Source of the DNA: Pseudomonas lundensis
GTDB lineage: Bacteria; Pseudomonadota; Gammaproteobacteria; Pseudomonadales; Pseudomonadaceae
Length of the DNA: 64,000 bases
Assembly: GCF_001042985.1 (NCBI RefSeq)
Contig: NZ_JYKY01000014.1
Span: forward strand, 53,184-117,183
Direction of reading: 5' to 3'
Below, piece after piece: positions 17,748-26,851 of this stretch. The notes under the pieces were generated by a model. It did no database searches. It was not told the DNA's origin and saw only the letters and a list, made by a program, of their open reading frames with translations. How positions within the stretch are numbered: position 1 is the stretch's first letter; every line of letters begins with the position of its first letter. The position numbers and the translations under genes were made by a program.

Positions 17748-18770
17748 ATGTCTGCTTTCGATGGTTTGTTTTCGCTGGTCGAGTCTGCAATCGGCCAACC
17801 CGCCGCTCACTGGTTGCGCGAGCATGTTGAAGTCCCACAGGGCCTGCTGGATTTCAGTTGGCACCCGCAGGCGCTGCATCGGGCATGGCTCGCTGAAGCG
17901 CTGAACCTGTGCCTGCTGCACAAGCTGGTGGACGCGGTGCCGGATGGCCGACGTTATGTGCAAGAGCAAGCACAGCTAGGGCGCAAAGTGGTGTTCGATC
18001 ATGGCGCCATTCGCACGGTGGACTGGCCGGTAAATGGCGAGCTGCCCCGGGGCCGTCTGGCGTTCTCTCGGTTACTGGAGCCGTTGGGCTTTACCGATGT
18101 GCGCACCTATCCCCTGACCCCGCTGAACATGACCGGCTGGGGCTACCGACACATGGACTTGCCTGAGGACATTGCACAGTTTTTTGTGTCGGAATTGCAC
18201 CCGGGGCGCTTCAGCGAGGGGTTTCAACAGGCGGTCAGCCGGGTGGTCAGCAGCAGCCGCGACCCGCTCAACGCTGAGCACAAGGCCATCCTTCACCGCC
18301 TGCAATTGACCCGCCATTGCAGCCTGCGTGACGCGCAACAGGTGTTACAAGGTCTGTATCACGCGTTTGATCGCCAGCACGGTGCCGTGCAAGAGGCCGA
18401 TTATCAGTGTCTGCTCCAGGAAAGCGCCGAAATGGCCTGGATCGCGACCGAAGGCAACAGCTTCAACCACCTGACCGACCGCGTCAGCGATCTGCACGCC
18501 ACGGTCGCGCAACAACGCGACCTCCAGCGCCCAATGAAAGACAGCATTGAAGTGTCGGCATCAGGACGGGTCATGCAGACGGCCTATCGGGCCTGCACCG
18601 TGACACGCGGGCTGGTGGATGAACACGGGGTGTACCGCGAGCATCAGGTGCCGGGCTCGTTTGTAGAGTTCATTCAGCGCGAGACAGACCCGGCGACGCA
18701 ACGCCTGGACCTGAACTTCGACAGCAGCAATGCCCAGGGAATCTTCAAAATGACGGCGTCAAACGCCTGA
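17748..18770 (+). CDS. DUF1338 non-heme iron enzyme, 2-oxoadipate dioxygenase/decarboxylase family
   Basis: A 340-residue protein. The start chosen is ATG 17748 (MSAFDGLFSLVES); a TTG at 17685 is in frame but unconvincing. Conserved DUF1338 features are present: FDHGAIRT (H85), NSFNHLTDRV (H241) and VPGSFVEF (E307). These are the expected two-His-one-carboxylate metal ligands. In P. putida the DUF1338 protein HglS converts 2-oxoadipate to D-2-hydroxyglutarate, the step after AmaB and transamination. HglS is about 460 residues, so this shorter form may be a different subfamily. The amaAB genes lie only about 3.4 kb away. The exact substrate is inference. Confidence 0.7.
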   Translation: MSAFDGLFSLVESAIGQPAAHWLREHVEVPQGLLDFSWHPQALHRAWLAEALNLCLLHKLVDAVPDGRRYVQEQAQLGRKVVFDHGAIRTVDWPVNGELPRGRLAFSRLLEPLGFTDVRTYPLTPLNMTGWGYRHMDLPEDIAQFFVSELHPGRFSEGFQQAVSRVVSSSRDPLNAEHKAILHRLQLTRHCSLRDAQQVLQGLYHAFDRQHGAVQEADYQCLLQESAEMAWIATEGNSFNHLTDRVSDLHATVAQQRDLQRPMKDSIEVSASGRVMQTAYRACTVTRGLVDEHGVYREHQVPGSFVEFIQRETDPATQRLDLNFDSSNAQGIFKMTASNA

Positions 18771-18780
18771 GGCAAAACGA

Positions 18781-18819
18781 AAACAGCCCTGACGGCGTAA
18801 ACCTGTCAGGGCTGTTTTT
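18781..18819. terminator. bidirectional rho-independent terminator
   Basis: AAACAGCCCTGAC and GTCAGGGCTGTTTTT form a strong stem with an 11-base loop, T-rich on the + side and A-rich on the other. It lies between the convergent DUF1338 and azurin genes and can end both transcripts. Confidence 0.85.
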
Positions 18820-18834
18820 AAACGCTGCGCGGGG

Positions 18835-19281
18835 TTATTTAAGTACCACGGCGCCTTTCATCATCGAGTTGTGGCCTGGGAAGGTGCAGAAGAATTCATA
18901 TTCTTCACCGGCTTTGAGTTTGGAAACGTCAAACGTGACCGAGTCTTTCTCGCCAGCACCGATAATTTTGGTATGGGCGATCACGCGGGTGTCACCGTCT
19001 TTGAGGTAGTTTTTGTCGATACCGGCGGCCATGCCATCGGTCGAGACACCCATCATGTCCGCCTTCGTGCTCAGCACCCAGTTATGCCCCATCACGTTCT
19101 TCGGCAGGCTGCCAGAGTGGGTCAGTTCTACCGTGAAGGTTTTGCAGGACTTGTCGATGGTGATTTCTTTGGTGTTGTACGACATCTGGTCAGTCGAATC
19201 GACAGTCACTTTGCATTCAGCAGCCAACAGTTGGCCGCTGGCCAGAGTCAAAAGGGATACCGCAACAACTTTGGCAAACAT
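18835..19281 (-). CDS. azu: azurin, periplasmic blue copper protein
   Basis: A 148-residue precursor. The start is ATG 19281 ([20 protein letters not shown]), giving a signal peptide cleaved before AECKV. The mature protein is a type I copper electron carrier in the periplasm, linked to denitrification and redox-stress electron transfer. All four classical ligands are visible: His in VMGHNWVL, and Cys, His and Met in [12 protein letters not shown]. Length is the usual 128-residue mature form. Its position next to pncB-nadE matches P. aeruginosa. Confidence 0.95.
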   Translation of the reverse strand: MFAKVVAVSLLTLASGQLLAAECKVTVDSTDQMSYNTKEITIDKSCKTFTVELTHSGSLPKNVMGHNWVLSTKADMMGVSTDGMAAGIDKNYLKDGDTRVIAHTKIIGAGEKDSVTFDVSKLKAGEEYEFFCTFPGHNSMMKGAVVLK

Positions 19282-19608
19282 GGTGTATCTCCAAGGCAGG
19301 GTATTAAAAATCCACAATTTGTATACAGGTTGCCCGAAAATCGTCTCGATTCCAATGACCTGGATCATGGCGCAACGTTTTAATCCGGTGTAATAGCCTG
19401 CTAGACGAACGGCGGGCTTATAACCTTAGGTCATGTTCTGGTTTTTTGGAGAATAAGTGATCCCGCGTAAAACCCGACTTTTCATGCCCGCCAGGGTTTT
19501 GTTTCAGACGCAAAAAACAGCCTTGCAAAAACCCGGCTAACGGCTAAGCACTAATACAGGGCAGAATACCCACCGCTCACCTCACCTTCGAGCGCAAGAG
19601 GATCGCCC
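19282..19608. other. 327-bp divergent spacer between azurin and small charged protein genes
   Basis: No gene is seen. It holds an ANR-like dyad at 19355-19368 and a TATACA-type -10 candidate on the minus strand near 19320-19325. The half nearer 19609 has nothing recognisable beyond the AGAGG ribosome site of the small gene. Confidence 0.5.
19355..19368 (-). promoter_or_regulatory. candidate ANR/FNR box upstream of azurin
   Basis: ATGACCTGGATCAT fits the TTGAY-N4-ATCAA pattern with one mismatch at each outer base and keeps the TGAC...ATCA core. It lies 74 bases upstream of the azurin ATG. Azurin genes of Pseudomonas are known to be induced by ANR under low oxygen, so the site is plausible but unproven. 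Confidence 0.45.
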
Positions 19609-19812
19609 ATGGCCAAACCAAACTACAACTTCGCAAAGCGTCAAAGAGACCTGGCTAAAGAGCAGAAGAAAGAAGAGAAGCTGCAACGCAAGAAGGCTGC
19701 CGCTGAAGGTGGCGCCGCAGAACTGGAGCAGGACGTCGACACTGAAGGTGACGTTGACGTTGAAGCGCAAGAGACTGGCGCAGCTCAAGAAGACAAAGCC
19801 CCTAACGCGTAA
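19609..19812 (+). CDS. small highly charged conserved protein, function unknown
   Basis: A 67-residue protein starting at ATG 19609 with AGAGG upstream. The N-terminal half (MAKPNYNFAKRQRDLAKEQK) is strongly basic and predicted helical or coiled. The C-terminal half is acidic and rich in Ala, Glu, Asp and Gln. There is no signal peptide or membrane segment. I recognise the MAKPNY-FAKRQRDLAKE start as typical of a small protein widespread in Pseudomonas and relatives, but know no function. It is a single gene. Confidence 0.7.
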   Translation: MAKPNYNFAKRQRDLAKEQKKEEKLQRKKAAAEGGAAELEQDVDTEGDVDVEAQETGAAQEDKAPNA

Positions 19813-20169
19813 CACCCTCGGCCCGGTTATCCACAACCCGGCCCACAGGATCTGTGATCAGGATCAGCAGCCCGGCTGTTGATCCTCGCAGTCACCCTGA
19901 CCGCCTTGTAACATCGTCTGACGCCCTTCACGCTCCATTCCTGCAAGACGTATTGCCTTCGACCTGCGCGTGCGTGGCAGGCCTCCCAGCGCACCACCTG
20001 AAAACCCGGCAGCCGCCGACGCGCCCAGCAACACGGCACAGGCGTCTTTGAGTGATGATCAGGGTTGGGTTGGCACGCGAGATCAGCCTGACCGAACGCT
20101 GTGCGTTCGATCACACCGGCGTGCCCGGGCAGCGGCTACGGGCAGAAAGCGGTAGCCGCTACCGGACGG
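19813..20169. other. 357-bp spacer with palindromes, no gene
   Basis: It holds a perfect DnaA-box-like TTATCCACA at 19827-19835 and a 25-base palindrome GGATCAGCAGCC-C-GGCTGTTGATCC at 19861-19885. At 20131-20160 is a hairpin with AGCGGCTAC/GTAGCCGCT arms just after the ygiQ stop. The last resembles dispersed Pseudomonas REP-type palindromes. Frames here are short and lack ribosome sites. Confidence 0.5.
20131..20160. repeat. REP-like hairpin downstream of ygiQ
   Basis: AGCGGCTAC (20131-20139) and GTAGCCGCT (20152-20160) pair perfectly around a 12-base loop. There is no T-tract on the minus strand. The GTAGC(C/G)GCT core recurs in the hairpin after rlmB (30648-30674). Confidence 0.45.
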
Positions 20170-22476
20170 TTAGCGCGGGACGACGGGCTTGCGCGCAGGC
20201 TTTTTGCCTTTGCCGCCTTTGGCCGCTTCATGGCGCTCTTTGGCAGCCTGCTTGTTACGGGCAAATGCCGCAGCCTTGGCTTGCTCACGCTTGTCCCACG
20301 GGTTGCCACCGTCGCTGGCGCGTGGCGGCAGGCCGGTGTGCTGGGTGAGGATCTTGGTGGTGGAGTCCTTGGCCACTTTGTGGCTACCGGCCGGTGTCGA
20401 GTTTTTACGACGGGCACTCTGATAGCTGTCAGTGGCGGGCTGATGCAACGGGATCAGTTGGTCCTTGCCCGAACCGATCAGGTCAGCGCGGCCCATGCGG
20501 GTCAATGCTTCACGCAGCATCGGCCAGCCTTTGGGGTCGTGGTAACGCAAGAACGCCTTGTGCAGACGACGCTGCTCTTCGCTCTTGACGATGGTCACCG
20601 AGTCACTCTTGTACGTGACCTTGCGCAGCGGGTTCTTGCCCGAGTGGTACATCGCCGTGGCCGTGGCCATTGGCGAAGGGTAGAACGCCTGCACCTGATC
20701 CGCCCGGAAGCCATTGCCCTTGAGCCACAGCGCCAGGTTCATCATGTCTTCGTCTTTGGTACCGGGGTGAGCGGCGATGAAGTACGGAATCAGGTACTGC
20801 TCTTTGCCTGCCTCCTTGGTGTACTTCTCGAACATGCGCTTGAACTTGTCATAGCTGCCAATGCCCGGCTTCATCATCTGGTTGAGCGGACCTTCCTCGG
20901 TGTGTTCCGGGGCGATCTTCAGGTAACCGCCGACGTGGTGGGTCACCAGCTCTTTGACGTATTCCGGCGACTCGACCGCAAGGTCGTAACGCAGGCCGGA
21001 GGCAATCAGGATCTTCTTCACACCCGGCAAGGCACGGGCGCTGCGGTACAGCTGGATCAGCGACGAGTGGTCGGTGTTCAGGTTCGGGCAGATGCCGGGG
21101 AACACGCACGACGGCTTGCGGCACGCGGATTCGATTTCCGGGCTTTTGCAGGCAATGCGGTACATGTTCGCGGTCGGGCCGCCGAGGTCGGAAATGACGC
21201 CGGTGAAACCAGGCACTTTGTCGCGGATCTCTTCGATTTCGCGAATGATCGATTCTTCGGAGCGGTTCTGGATGATCCGGCCTTCGTGCTCGGTGATCGA
21301 GCAGAAGGTACAGCCGCCAAAGCAGCCGCGCATGATGTTCACCGAGAAGCGAATCATGTCGTAGGCAGGAATTTTTTCCTTGCCGTACGCAGGGTGCGGA
21401 ACACGTGCGTAAGGCATGCCAAACACGTAGTCCATCTCTTCAGTGGTCATCGGAATCGGAGGCGGGTTGAACCAGACGTCCACTTCGCCATGCTTCTGCA
21501 CCAGCGCACGGGCGTTGCCCGGGTTGGTTTCGAGGTGAAGCACACGGTTGGCGTGAGCATACAGCACCGCATCGGCACGGACCTTTTCGACGGACGGCAG
21601 GCGGATCACCGTTTTGTCACGGGTCATGCGCGGGCTGGCCAGGATCTGCACGACCTTGGCCTCACTCGGGTCTTCAACCGGGCCTTTTTCCTGCTCGATG
21701 GCGCAGGCCTGGGTGTCCTGCGTGTTCACGTACGGGTTGATGATCTTGTCGATCTTGCCCGGACGGTCGATGCGCGTGGAGTCGACTTCGTACCAGTCTT
21801 TGGGCGTGTCACGGCGAATGAACGCGGTGCCGCGCACATCGGTGATGTCTTCGATCTTGTGACCGTACGACAGGCGTTGAGCCACTTCGACGATCGCGCG
21901 TTCGGCGTTGCCGTACAGCAGGATGTCGGCACATGCGTCGATCAGGATCGAGTTGCGCACGCGGTCTTGCCAGTAATCGTAATGCGCGATACGACGCAGG
22001 GAAGCCTCGATACCGCCCAGGACAATCGGCACATGTTTGTAGGCTTCTTTACAGCGCTGGCTATAAACCAGGCTCGCGCGGTCCGGACGTTTGCCCGCCA
22101 TGCCGCCAGGGGTGTAGGCATCATCGGAACGGATTTTTTTGTCCGCGGTGTAGCGGTTGATCATCGAATCCATGTTGCCGGCGGCGACGCCGAAGAACAG
22201 GTTCGGCTCACCCAGCTTCATGAAGTCGTCTTTGGACTGCCAGTTCGGCTGGGCGATGATGCCCACGCGAAAGCCCTGGGACTCCAGCAAACGACCAATG
22301 ATGGCCATGCCGAACGACGGGTGATCGACATACGCATCACCGGTCACGATGATGATGTCGCATGAATCCCAGCCAAGCTGATCCATCTCCTCCCTGCTCA
22401 TTGGCAGGAATGGCGCTGGCCCGAAACATTCGGCCCAGTACTTGGGATAGTCAAAAATTGGCTTCGCTGCTTGCAT
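20170..22476 (-). CDS. ygiQ: YgiQ family radical SAM protein
   Basis: A 768-residue UPF0313 protein. The start taken is ATG 22476 ([20 protein letters not shown]); ATG 22515 is in frame but neither has a clear ribosome site. The N-terminal domain ([20 protein letters not shown]) is followed by the radical SAM cluster motif [16 protein letters not shown], which supplies three cysteines for a 4Fe-4S cluster. The C-terminal tail is basic and lysine-rich. The family is highly conserved but its substrate is not known. Its position is between azurin-side genes and dnaB, as in P. aeruginosa. Confidence 0.9.
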   Translation of the reverse strand: MQAAKPIFDYPKYWAECFGPAPFLPMSREEMDQLGWDSCDIIIVTGDAYVDHPSFGMAIIGRLLESQGFRVGIIAQPNWQSKDDFMKLGEPNLFFGVAAGNMDSMINRYTADKKIRSDDAYTPGGMAGKRPDRASLVYSQRCKEAYKHVPIVLGGIEASLRRIAHYDYWQDRVRNSILIDACADILLYGNAERAIVEVAQRLSYGHKIEDITDVRGTAFIRRDTPKDWYEVDSTRIDRPGKIDKIINPYVNTQDTQACAIEQEKGPVEDPSEAKVVQILASPRMTRDKTVIRLPSVEKVRADAVLYAHANRVLHLETNPGNARALVQKHGEVDVWFNPPPIPMTTEEMDYVFGMPYARVPHPAYGKEKIPAYDMIRFSVNIMRGCFGGCTFCSITEHEGRIIQNRSEESIIREIEEIRDKVPGFTGVISDLGGPTANMYRIACKSPEIESACRKPSCVFPGICPNLNTDHSSLIQLYRSARALPGVKKILIASGLRYDLAVESPEYVKELVTHHVGGYLKIAPEHTEEGPLNQMMKPGIGSYDKFKRMFEKYTKEAGKEQYLIPYFIAAHPGTKDEDMMNLALWLKGNGFRADQVQAFYPSPMATATAMYHSGKNPLRKVTYKSDSVTIVKSEEQRRLHKAFLRYHDPKGWPMLREALTRMGRADLIGSGKDQLIPLHQPATDSYQSARRKNSTPAGSHKVAKDSTTKILTQHTGLPPRASDGGNPWDKREQAKAAAFARNKQAAKERHEAAKGGKGKKPARKPVVPR

Positions 22477-22701
22477 GTCGATGACCGGTGTTGAGTGCAA
22501 AAAAGGACGCGACATTTACGGAGAAATTCGCGGGCGCGGAATATAGCACAAAAAATAACCAATTCCGACGGCAATGGTCGGCTTTCCCCCTAACCCTTTC
22601 GCGGCGCTTGCCTGTAGAGGTTCGGGCCGGGCATTTGGGGCTATATACCTAACCCCTTTACGAAAAATCCATGGATAGCCTGAGGCGACCCAACGCCTTC
22701 C

Positions 22702-25700
22702 ATGGATCAGTCAATGAGCGAGCCCGATCAAACAACCACAAGTGAGCCTGCCCCCGAGCCCATCCCGCTGGCGCATGCCGACTTCATTTCGTCCCAGTTA
22801 CCTGAATGGGTGACCCAGGCTCCGCACGCTGTCCGCCAGGCATTGCGTAGCAGCCTGATCAACAGCAATCAATCGCGCCACGAGTTGAAAGCGCTGCTGG
22901 ACGAAGTCCAGAGCCCGCAGGCTTTCTGCCAGCCCTTATTGGATCAAGCCCTGCGTCAGACATTTCTTGGCGCGCTCGATGACAAGAAGCACATGTTTGT
23001 GCGGGACTTGAAAAACAGTCATTTGCTCGGGCTCATCAAAACCCATGTGGGGTTTTCCATGCATTCACTGCTGGAAGCGGCCATGCAGAATTTCCAGCCT
23101 GACGAGGCCGAAGAAGGCGGGTTTGAGACGGGCACGGGCCTGTATCCGAAAACAACACCGCTCAAGGCGCCCTTGAACCTGTCAGCGACCCGATTTGCAC
23201 GCATGTGCCGCTCTCTGGATCTGGGCAGTCAGTATCAGCGCCACCTCAATGAACGCTTCGATCCGCTGCTCGGCTCCCAGGCCAGGCGCACACAGGATCA
23301 AGTAAGAAAGCTGTTCGCCCAGAAGGAAAAAGATGCGTTTGAGTGCGCCGCGCACATTGCTTTGCTTCGGGACAAACTGAGCAGTTCCATTTATCAGTCC
23401 TTGCTGGATCTGCACCGTGAAGGCCGGCATTCAAGCCTGTTGTGCAGCCACTTAACCATCAATGGCGTGGCGTTACCCAGCGTGCTGGTCATCAACGACC
23501 GACATGTCGCTCATCATGTATTGCTGTATACCCCGAACGATCCCTTCGCCCTGTTTCGTCAGCATGCGTCGATGGCGCAACTTGAATCCGAGCTTGCCAA
23601 ACGCCTGAGAAACCCGCGCTACCTCGCACTGTTCAACCGACTCGTGCCACACCGACATCAAGGCACGCTGTTTACTGTTTCAGGCACCACCATGGACATC
23701 CTGCCGGGGAAGTACTCTCGCGGCGTTATTGCACCTCATATTGATCAGTTGGTGACCCGAACAGATATCCAGTGCGATGTATTCGAAGCCATCGCTCAAC
23801 AACAGATCAATCAAATTAAAAGCTATGCGAAGGCTTTGGTCGTCTCCACAGGCGAGACCGACAGACGCGCTCGTGAACAGCGACTTGAGCACTACCGCGA
23901 GATCGGCAAAACCTTGTTGTTTTTCGCGGCTTCATTTATTCCCGTGGTTGGCGAAGTGTTACTGGCGGTCACGGGCGCGCAGTTGATAAGCGCTGTCTAT
24001 CACGGCATCGAGGCCTGGAGCCGGGGCGACAGCGACGAAGCCCTGAACTGCCTGATGGATGTGGTCGATAACGTCGCGCTGGCAGTGGTTACCGCAGGCG
24101 CGGTCAAAACGGCTGGATTCACGGCCGGTTTGGTCAGGGTAAAAATGGGCAACCAAAGCACCCGGTTGTGGAATCCCGACCTCACACCTTATCGCCATCT
24201 CAATCAACTACCCGAAGAGGTCATTGCAGATGGTCAGGGGTTGTACCTGCACGATCAGCAACATTACGTGAAACTGGACGACCACCTGCACGCCATTAAT
24301 CGCGACACGAAGACCGGGCTCTGGCAACTGGTACATCCCTACACTGAAGACGCTTACAGGCCGACGTTACTCACGAATGGCAAAGGCAGCTGGCGCTTGG
24401 AGCATGAGAATCCACAAGGTTGGGATCTGTTGAAGCTCCTGAAGCGGCTGGTCCCTGAAACCTCAAATATCACCCGCCCCAACGTGGCGTCGATTCTGCA
24501 TATCGCGGACGAAGACGGCGCCACACTGGTGCAACTTCATCAAGAGGTCTTGCGGCCACCCCCTTTACTGCGCGATGTGATCAAACGCTTCAATCTGGAT
24601 GCCGAAATAAACACATTCGAACTCAACCATGCGGATGGAACGCAACAAACCGCTCACTCACCCCTCATTCAGTTTTACCTGACGGCCTCGCTGCCGGAAT
24701 GGCCAAAAGACCGGGTTTTACAGGTCATGGATTCACAGAACAAAACAGTCTTGGCGCATGGCAGTTCTGGCCCAGCACTCAAGGTTCCATTAGCGCGTTT
24801 TGCAAAAGGCCAGCTCTTGCACACGCTGGCAGAACAACTGCCTTCCGATACCCTGGACAGCCTCGTCACCCCCATTGAAGTGCCTGCAGATGCCCTACCT
24901 TATTTCAGCGACATCGATAAGCTGGCCATTCGTCTGACCGATGAATTGGATGCGAACAAGCATCAGTTGTTGACGTCGCTGTACAAGCACAGCGAAGCCC
25001 CCACGTCGAGCATGGATTTGCACCTGCGCAACCTGCGGCCGGAATTGTCGCAGAGCCATCGCGAAGAGCTAATTGCAGTGCTCAGCGACGAGCAGGTGGA
25101 GGCGCAACTCACGCACAACAAGCCACTCGATGACCTGCAGCGCTGGGAAGCTGACCGCTACGCGCAACAGCTCAGTGCGAGCCGTATCAAGGAAGGGATA
25201 CACCTGGACTCAGCCTCCACGCCCGAAAGCGTGACCAGCATTCTGTCCCTGCTTGAACGATTACCGGGCTGGCCCGCGCCACATCGCCTGGAGATACGCC
25301 AGGGTTTCTCCAGTGGAACACTGCAAGGCGGTGCAGGCCAAATGCCCGAAGCTGGTCGTTACATTCTCGCCCCCAAGGGCGAACTGTTCGTGCCCCATTA
25401 CTCAACAGGTGAGCCGATGGGTGACGCCACGGACCTGTATAAGGCAATCGAACTCACGCTGACCCCAACACAGCGTTCGACCTTGTTCGAAGCAACCCAT
25501 AGTCGTTCGCTAAAACAGGCCGTTCGTGAACTCAGCCTCAGGGACAGGGACAGTAACCGGCTGCCAACCAGGCTGCTACGCCCCAAGGTCATCCCGGCCT
25601 CATCAACCGGGCATCCGATCGATCCATTGTTTGCCGACCCCGCCCCTGCGAAGGGGCTCACGTTAAGAACCGACGGCATCTATGAGGGTCCTGCCCAGGC

Positions 25701-26835
25701 AGATGGGTTCTCCCGGTATTACCTGTTCGAAGGTGAACGGTTTTACCGCATCAGGTCTGACAAATGGGGATGGCAATTGATTGATGCCCGTAGCCCGTCC
25801 AGAGCCTACAAACCGTATGTACGTAAAAGTGCTCAAGGCACGTGGGAGATCGACCCACAGAAGGGAAAGCTGCTGGGTGGCATGCCGGACTCGCCTTTAA
25901 GACGTCGTGCAGCCACGGCCGGGGAAAGCCAGCCGCCTGCCAGCCCGACTGGCGGCCTGGAGTCTACGGATGACGAGCTTGAGTCGATGGTTTCGACAGA
26001 CGATGAGTTTGAATCGGCGCTCTCCTCCGATGAGTACACCTCAGCCGATGAAAGCGTTTCATCTGAGCCCTTCAGCTTTACGGAACTCCGGAAAATGCGT
26101 TCACAAGAAAACTATCAACACAGTCAGAACTACCGCCGCGTCTATAACCGATACAACAATGGCAGGTATCCGATCCGGGACATTGATGGCCAGCCCTTAC
26201 GCATACGTTTCATGCAGGCGATTGGGAAGTCCCTGACTTCTGACATCAGAATCCCCAAAAGCAAGATCACGCCCTACATCCAGTGGCAAGGGTACGAAAA
26301 GGTCGCTCGTCTCTATGAAGAAAAAATGGAGGTGACCACGTTCACGGCAGCGCATCAGAAATTCCTGCAGGAAGCCGCACTGATAGGAGAAAAGACGGTG
26401 ATTGCCCGGCGAACGCTTCAAAAGCATGAAGTGCTGGGACTTTACGGCGGGGAATTACTGCCCAGGACCGTGGCTACTTATCGTCAGGACCCTTATCTGT
26501 TATCCGTCGAACCTCACCACCTACCTAAACCTGGCGAGCGTGCACCCGCCGCGATAACCAATGATGTATTGTTCTCTGGCGACAACATCACGTCACGCAT
26601 CAATACTATTTTTGAGTACGAAGAGGACTATCCCGTCCGGCAGGCCGCGTCCGGTTACAACGTCGAGGCCGTCCCGTTTGATATGGACGTGCAAAAAGGC
26701 ACCCAGCCCATGCAGCGCTTGCAATTGACGGCTCTGGTGGCCAATGACGTGATTCCTGCAGGTACAGAGTTGCGCTGGAACTACCAGTACAGCGAGCCGG
26801 TCATCAGAAAGTTGTTCGGCCCGCCCCCCTCCTGA
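22702..26835 (+). CDS. large toxin-like protein: dermonecrotic toxin-type N-terminal region (DUF6543-like) plus C-terminal SET-like domain
   Basis: A 1377-residue protein without a classical signal peptide. The start is ATG 22702, with an alternative at 22714. Residues about 25-600 look like the DUF6543/ToxA_N-type region of large Pseudomonas toxins, including a hydrophobic stretch at about 403-436 (AASFIPVVGEVLLAVTG). Two related modules with an aromatic YxL/YxK...W pattern occur at about 513-577 and 992-1060. An acidic linker with repeated STDDE(L/F)ES follows at 1088-1126. Residues about 1225-1370 resemble a SET methyltransferase: EKTVIARRTL...LGLYGGELL, SRIN (1297-1300), YNVEAVPF (about 1319) and PAGTELRWNYQYS (1352-1364). 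The usual NHS is replaced by NT, so activity is uncertain. It is flanked by core genes ygiQ and dnaB. Confidence 0.65.
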   Translation: MDQSMSEPDQTTTSEPAPEPIPLAHADFISSQLPEWVTQAPHAVRQALRSSLINSNQSRHELKALLDEVQSPQAFCQPLLDQALRQTFLGALDDKKHMFVRDLKNSHLLGLIKTHVGFSMHSLLEAAMQNFQPDEAEEGGFETGTGLYPKTTPLKAPLNLSATRFARMCRSLDLGSQYQRHLNERFDPLLGSQARRTQDQVRKLFAQKEKDAFECAAHIALLRDKLSSSIYQSLLDLHREGRHSSLLCSHLTINGVALPSVLVINDRHVAHHVLLYTPNDPFALFRQHASMAQLESELAKRLRNPRYLALFNRLVPHRHQGTLFTVSGTTMDILPGKYSRGVIAPHIDQLVTRTDIQCDVFEAIAQQQINQIKSYAKALVVSTGETDRRAREQRLEHYREIGKTLLFFAASFIPVVGEVLLAVTGAQLISAVYHGIEAWSRGDSDEALNCLMDVVDNVALAVVTAGAVKTAGFTAGLVRVKMGNQSTRLWNPDLTPYRHLNQLPEEVIADGQGLYLHDQQHYVKLDDHLHAINRDTKTGLWQLVHPYTEDAYRPTLLTNGKGSWRLEHENPQGWDLLKLLKRLVPETSNITRPNVASILHIADEDGATLVQLHQEVLRPPPLLRDVIKRFNLDAEINTFELNHADGTQQTAHSPLIQFYLTASLPEWPKDRVLQVMDSQNKTVLAHGSSGPALKVPLARFAKGQLLHTLAEQLPSDTLDSLVTPIEVPADALPYFSDIDKLAIRLTDELDANKHQLLTSLYKHSEAPTSSMDLHLRNLRPELSQSHREELIAVLSDEQVEAQLTHNKPLDDLQRWEADRYAQQLSASRIKEGIHLDSASTPESVTSILSLLERLPGWPAPHRLEIRQGFSSGTLQGGAGQMPEAGRYILAPKGELFVPHYSTGEPMGDATDLYKAIELTLTPTQRSTLFEATHSRSLKQAVRELSLRDRDSNRLPTRLLRPKVIPASSTGHPIDPLFADPAPAKGLTLRTDGIYEGPAQADGFSRYYLFEGERFYRIRSDKWGWQLIDARSPSRAYKPYVRKSAQGTWEIDPQKGKLLGGMPDSPLRRRAATAGESQPPASPTGGLESTDDELESMVSTDDEFESALSSDEYTSADESVSSEPFSFTELRKMRSQENYQHSQNYRRVYNRYNNGRYPIRDIDGQPLRIRFMQAIGKSLTSDIRIPKSKITPYIQWQGYEKVARLYEEKMEVTTFTAAHQKFLQEAALIGEKTVIARRTLQKHEVLGLYGGELLPRTVATYRQDPYLLSVEPHHLPKPGERAPAAITNDVLFSGDNITSRINTIFEYEEDYPVRQAASGYNVEAVPFDMDVQKGTQPMQRLQLTALVANDVIPAGTELRWNYQYSEPVIRKLFGPPPS

Positions 26836-26851
26836 AACGGACTGAAGCGGA

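Noticed and set aside
20101..22365. 754-codon open frame on the + strand
   Set aside because: It lies entirely opposite ygiQ, whose motifs and codon use are clear. The antisense frame has shadow composition (His/Val/Arg-rich) and no ribosome site or domain.
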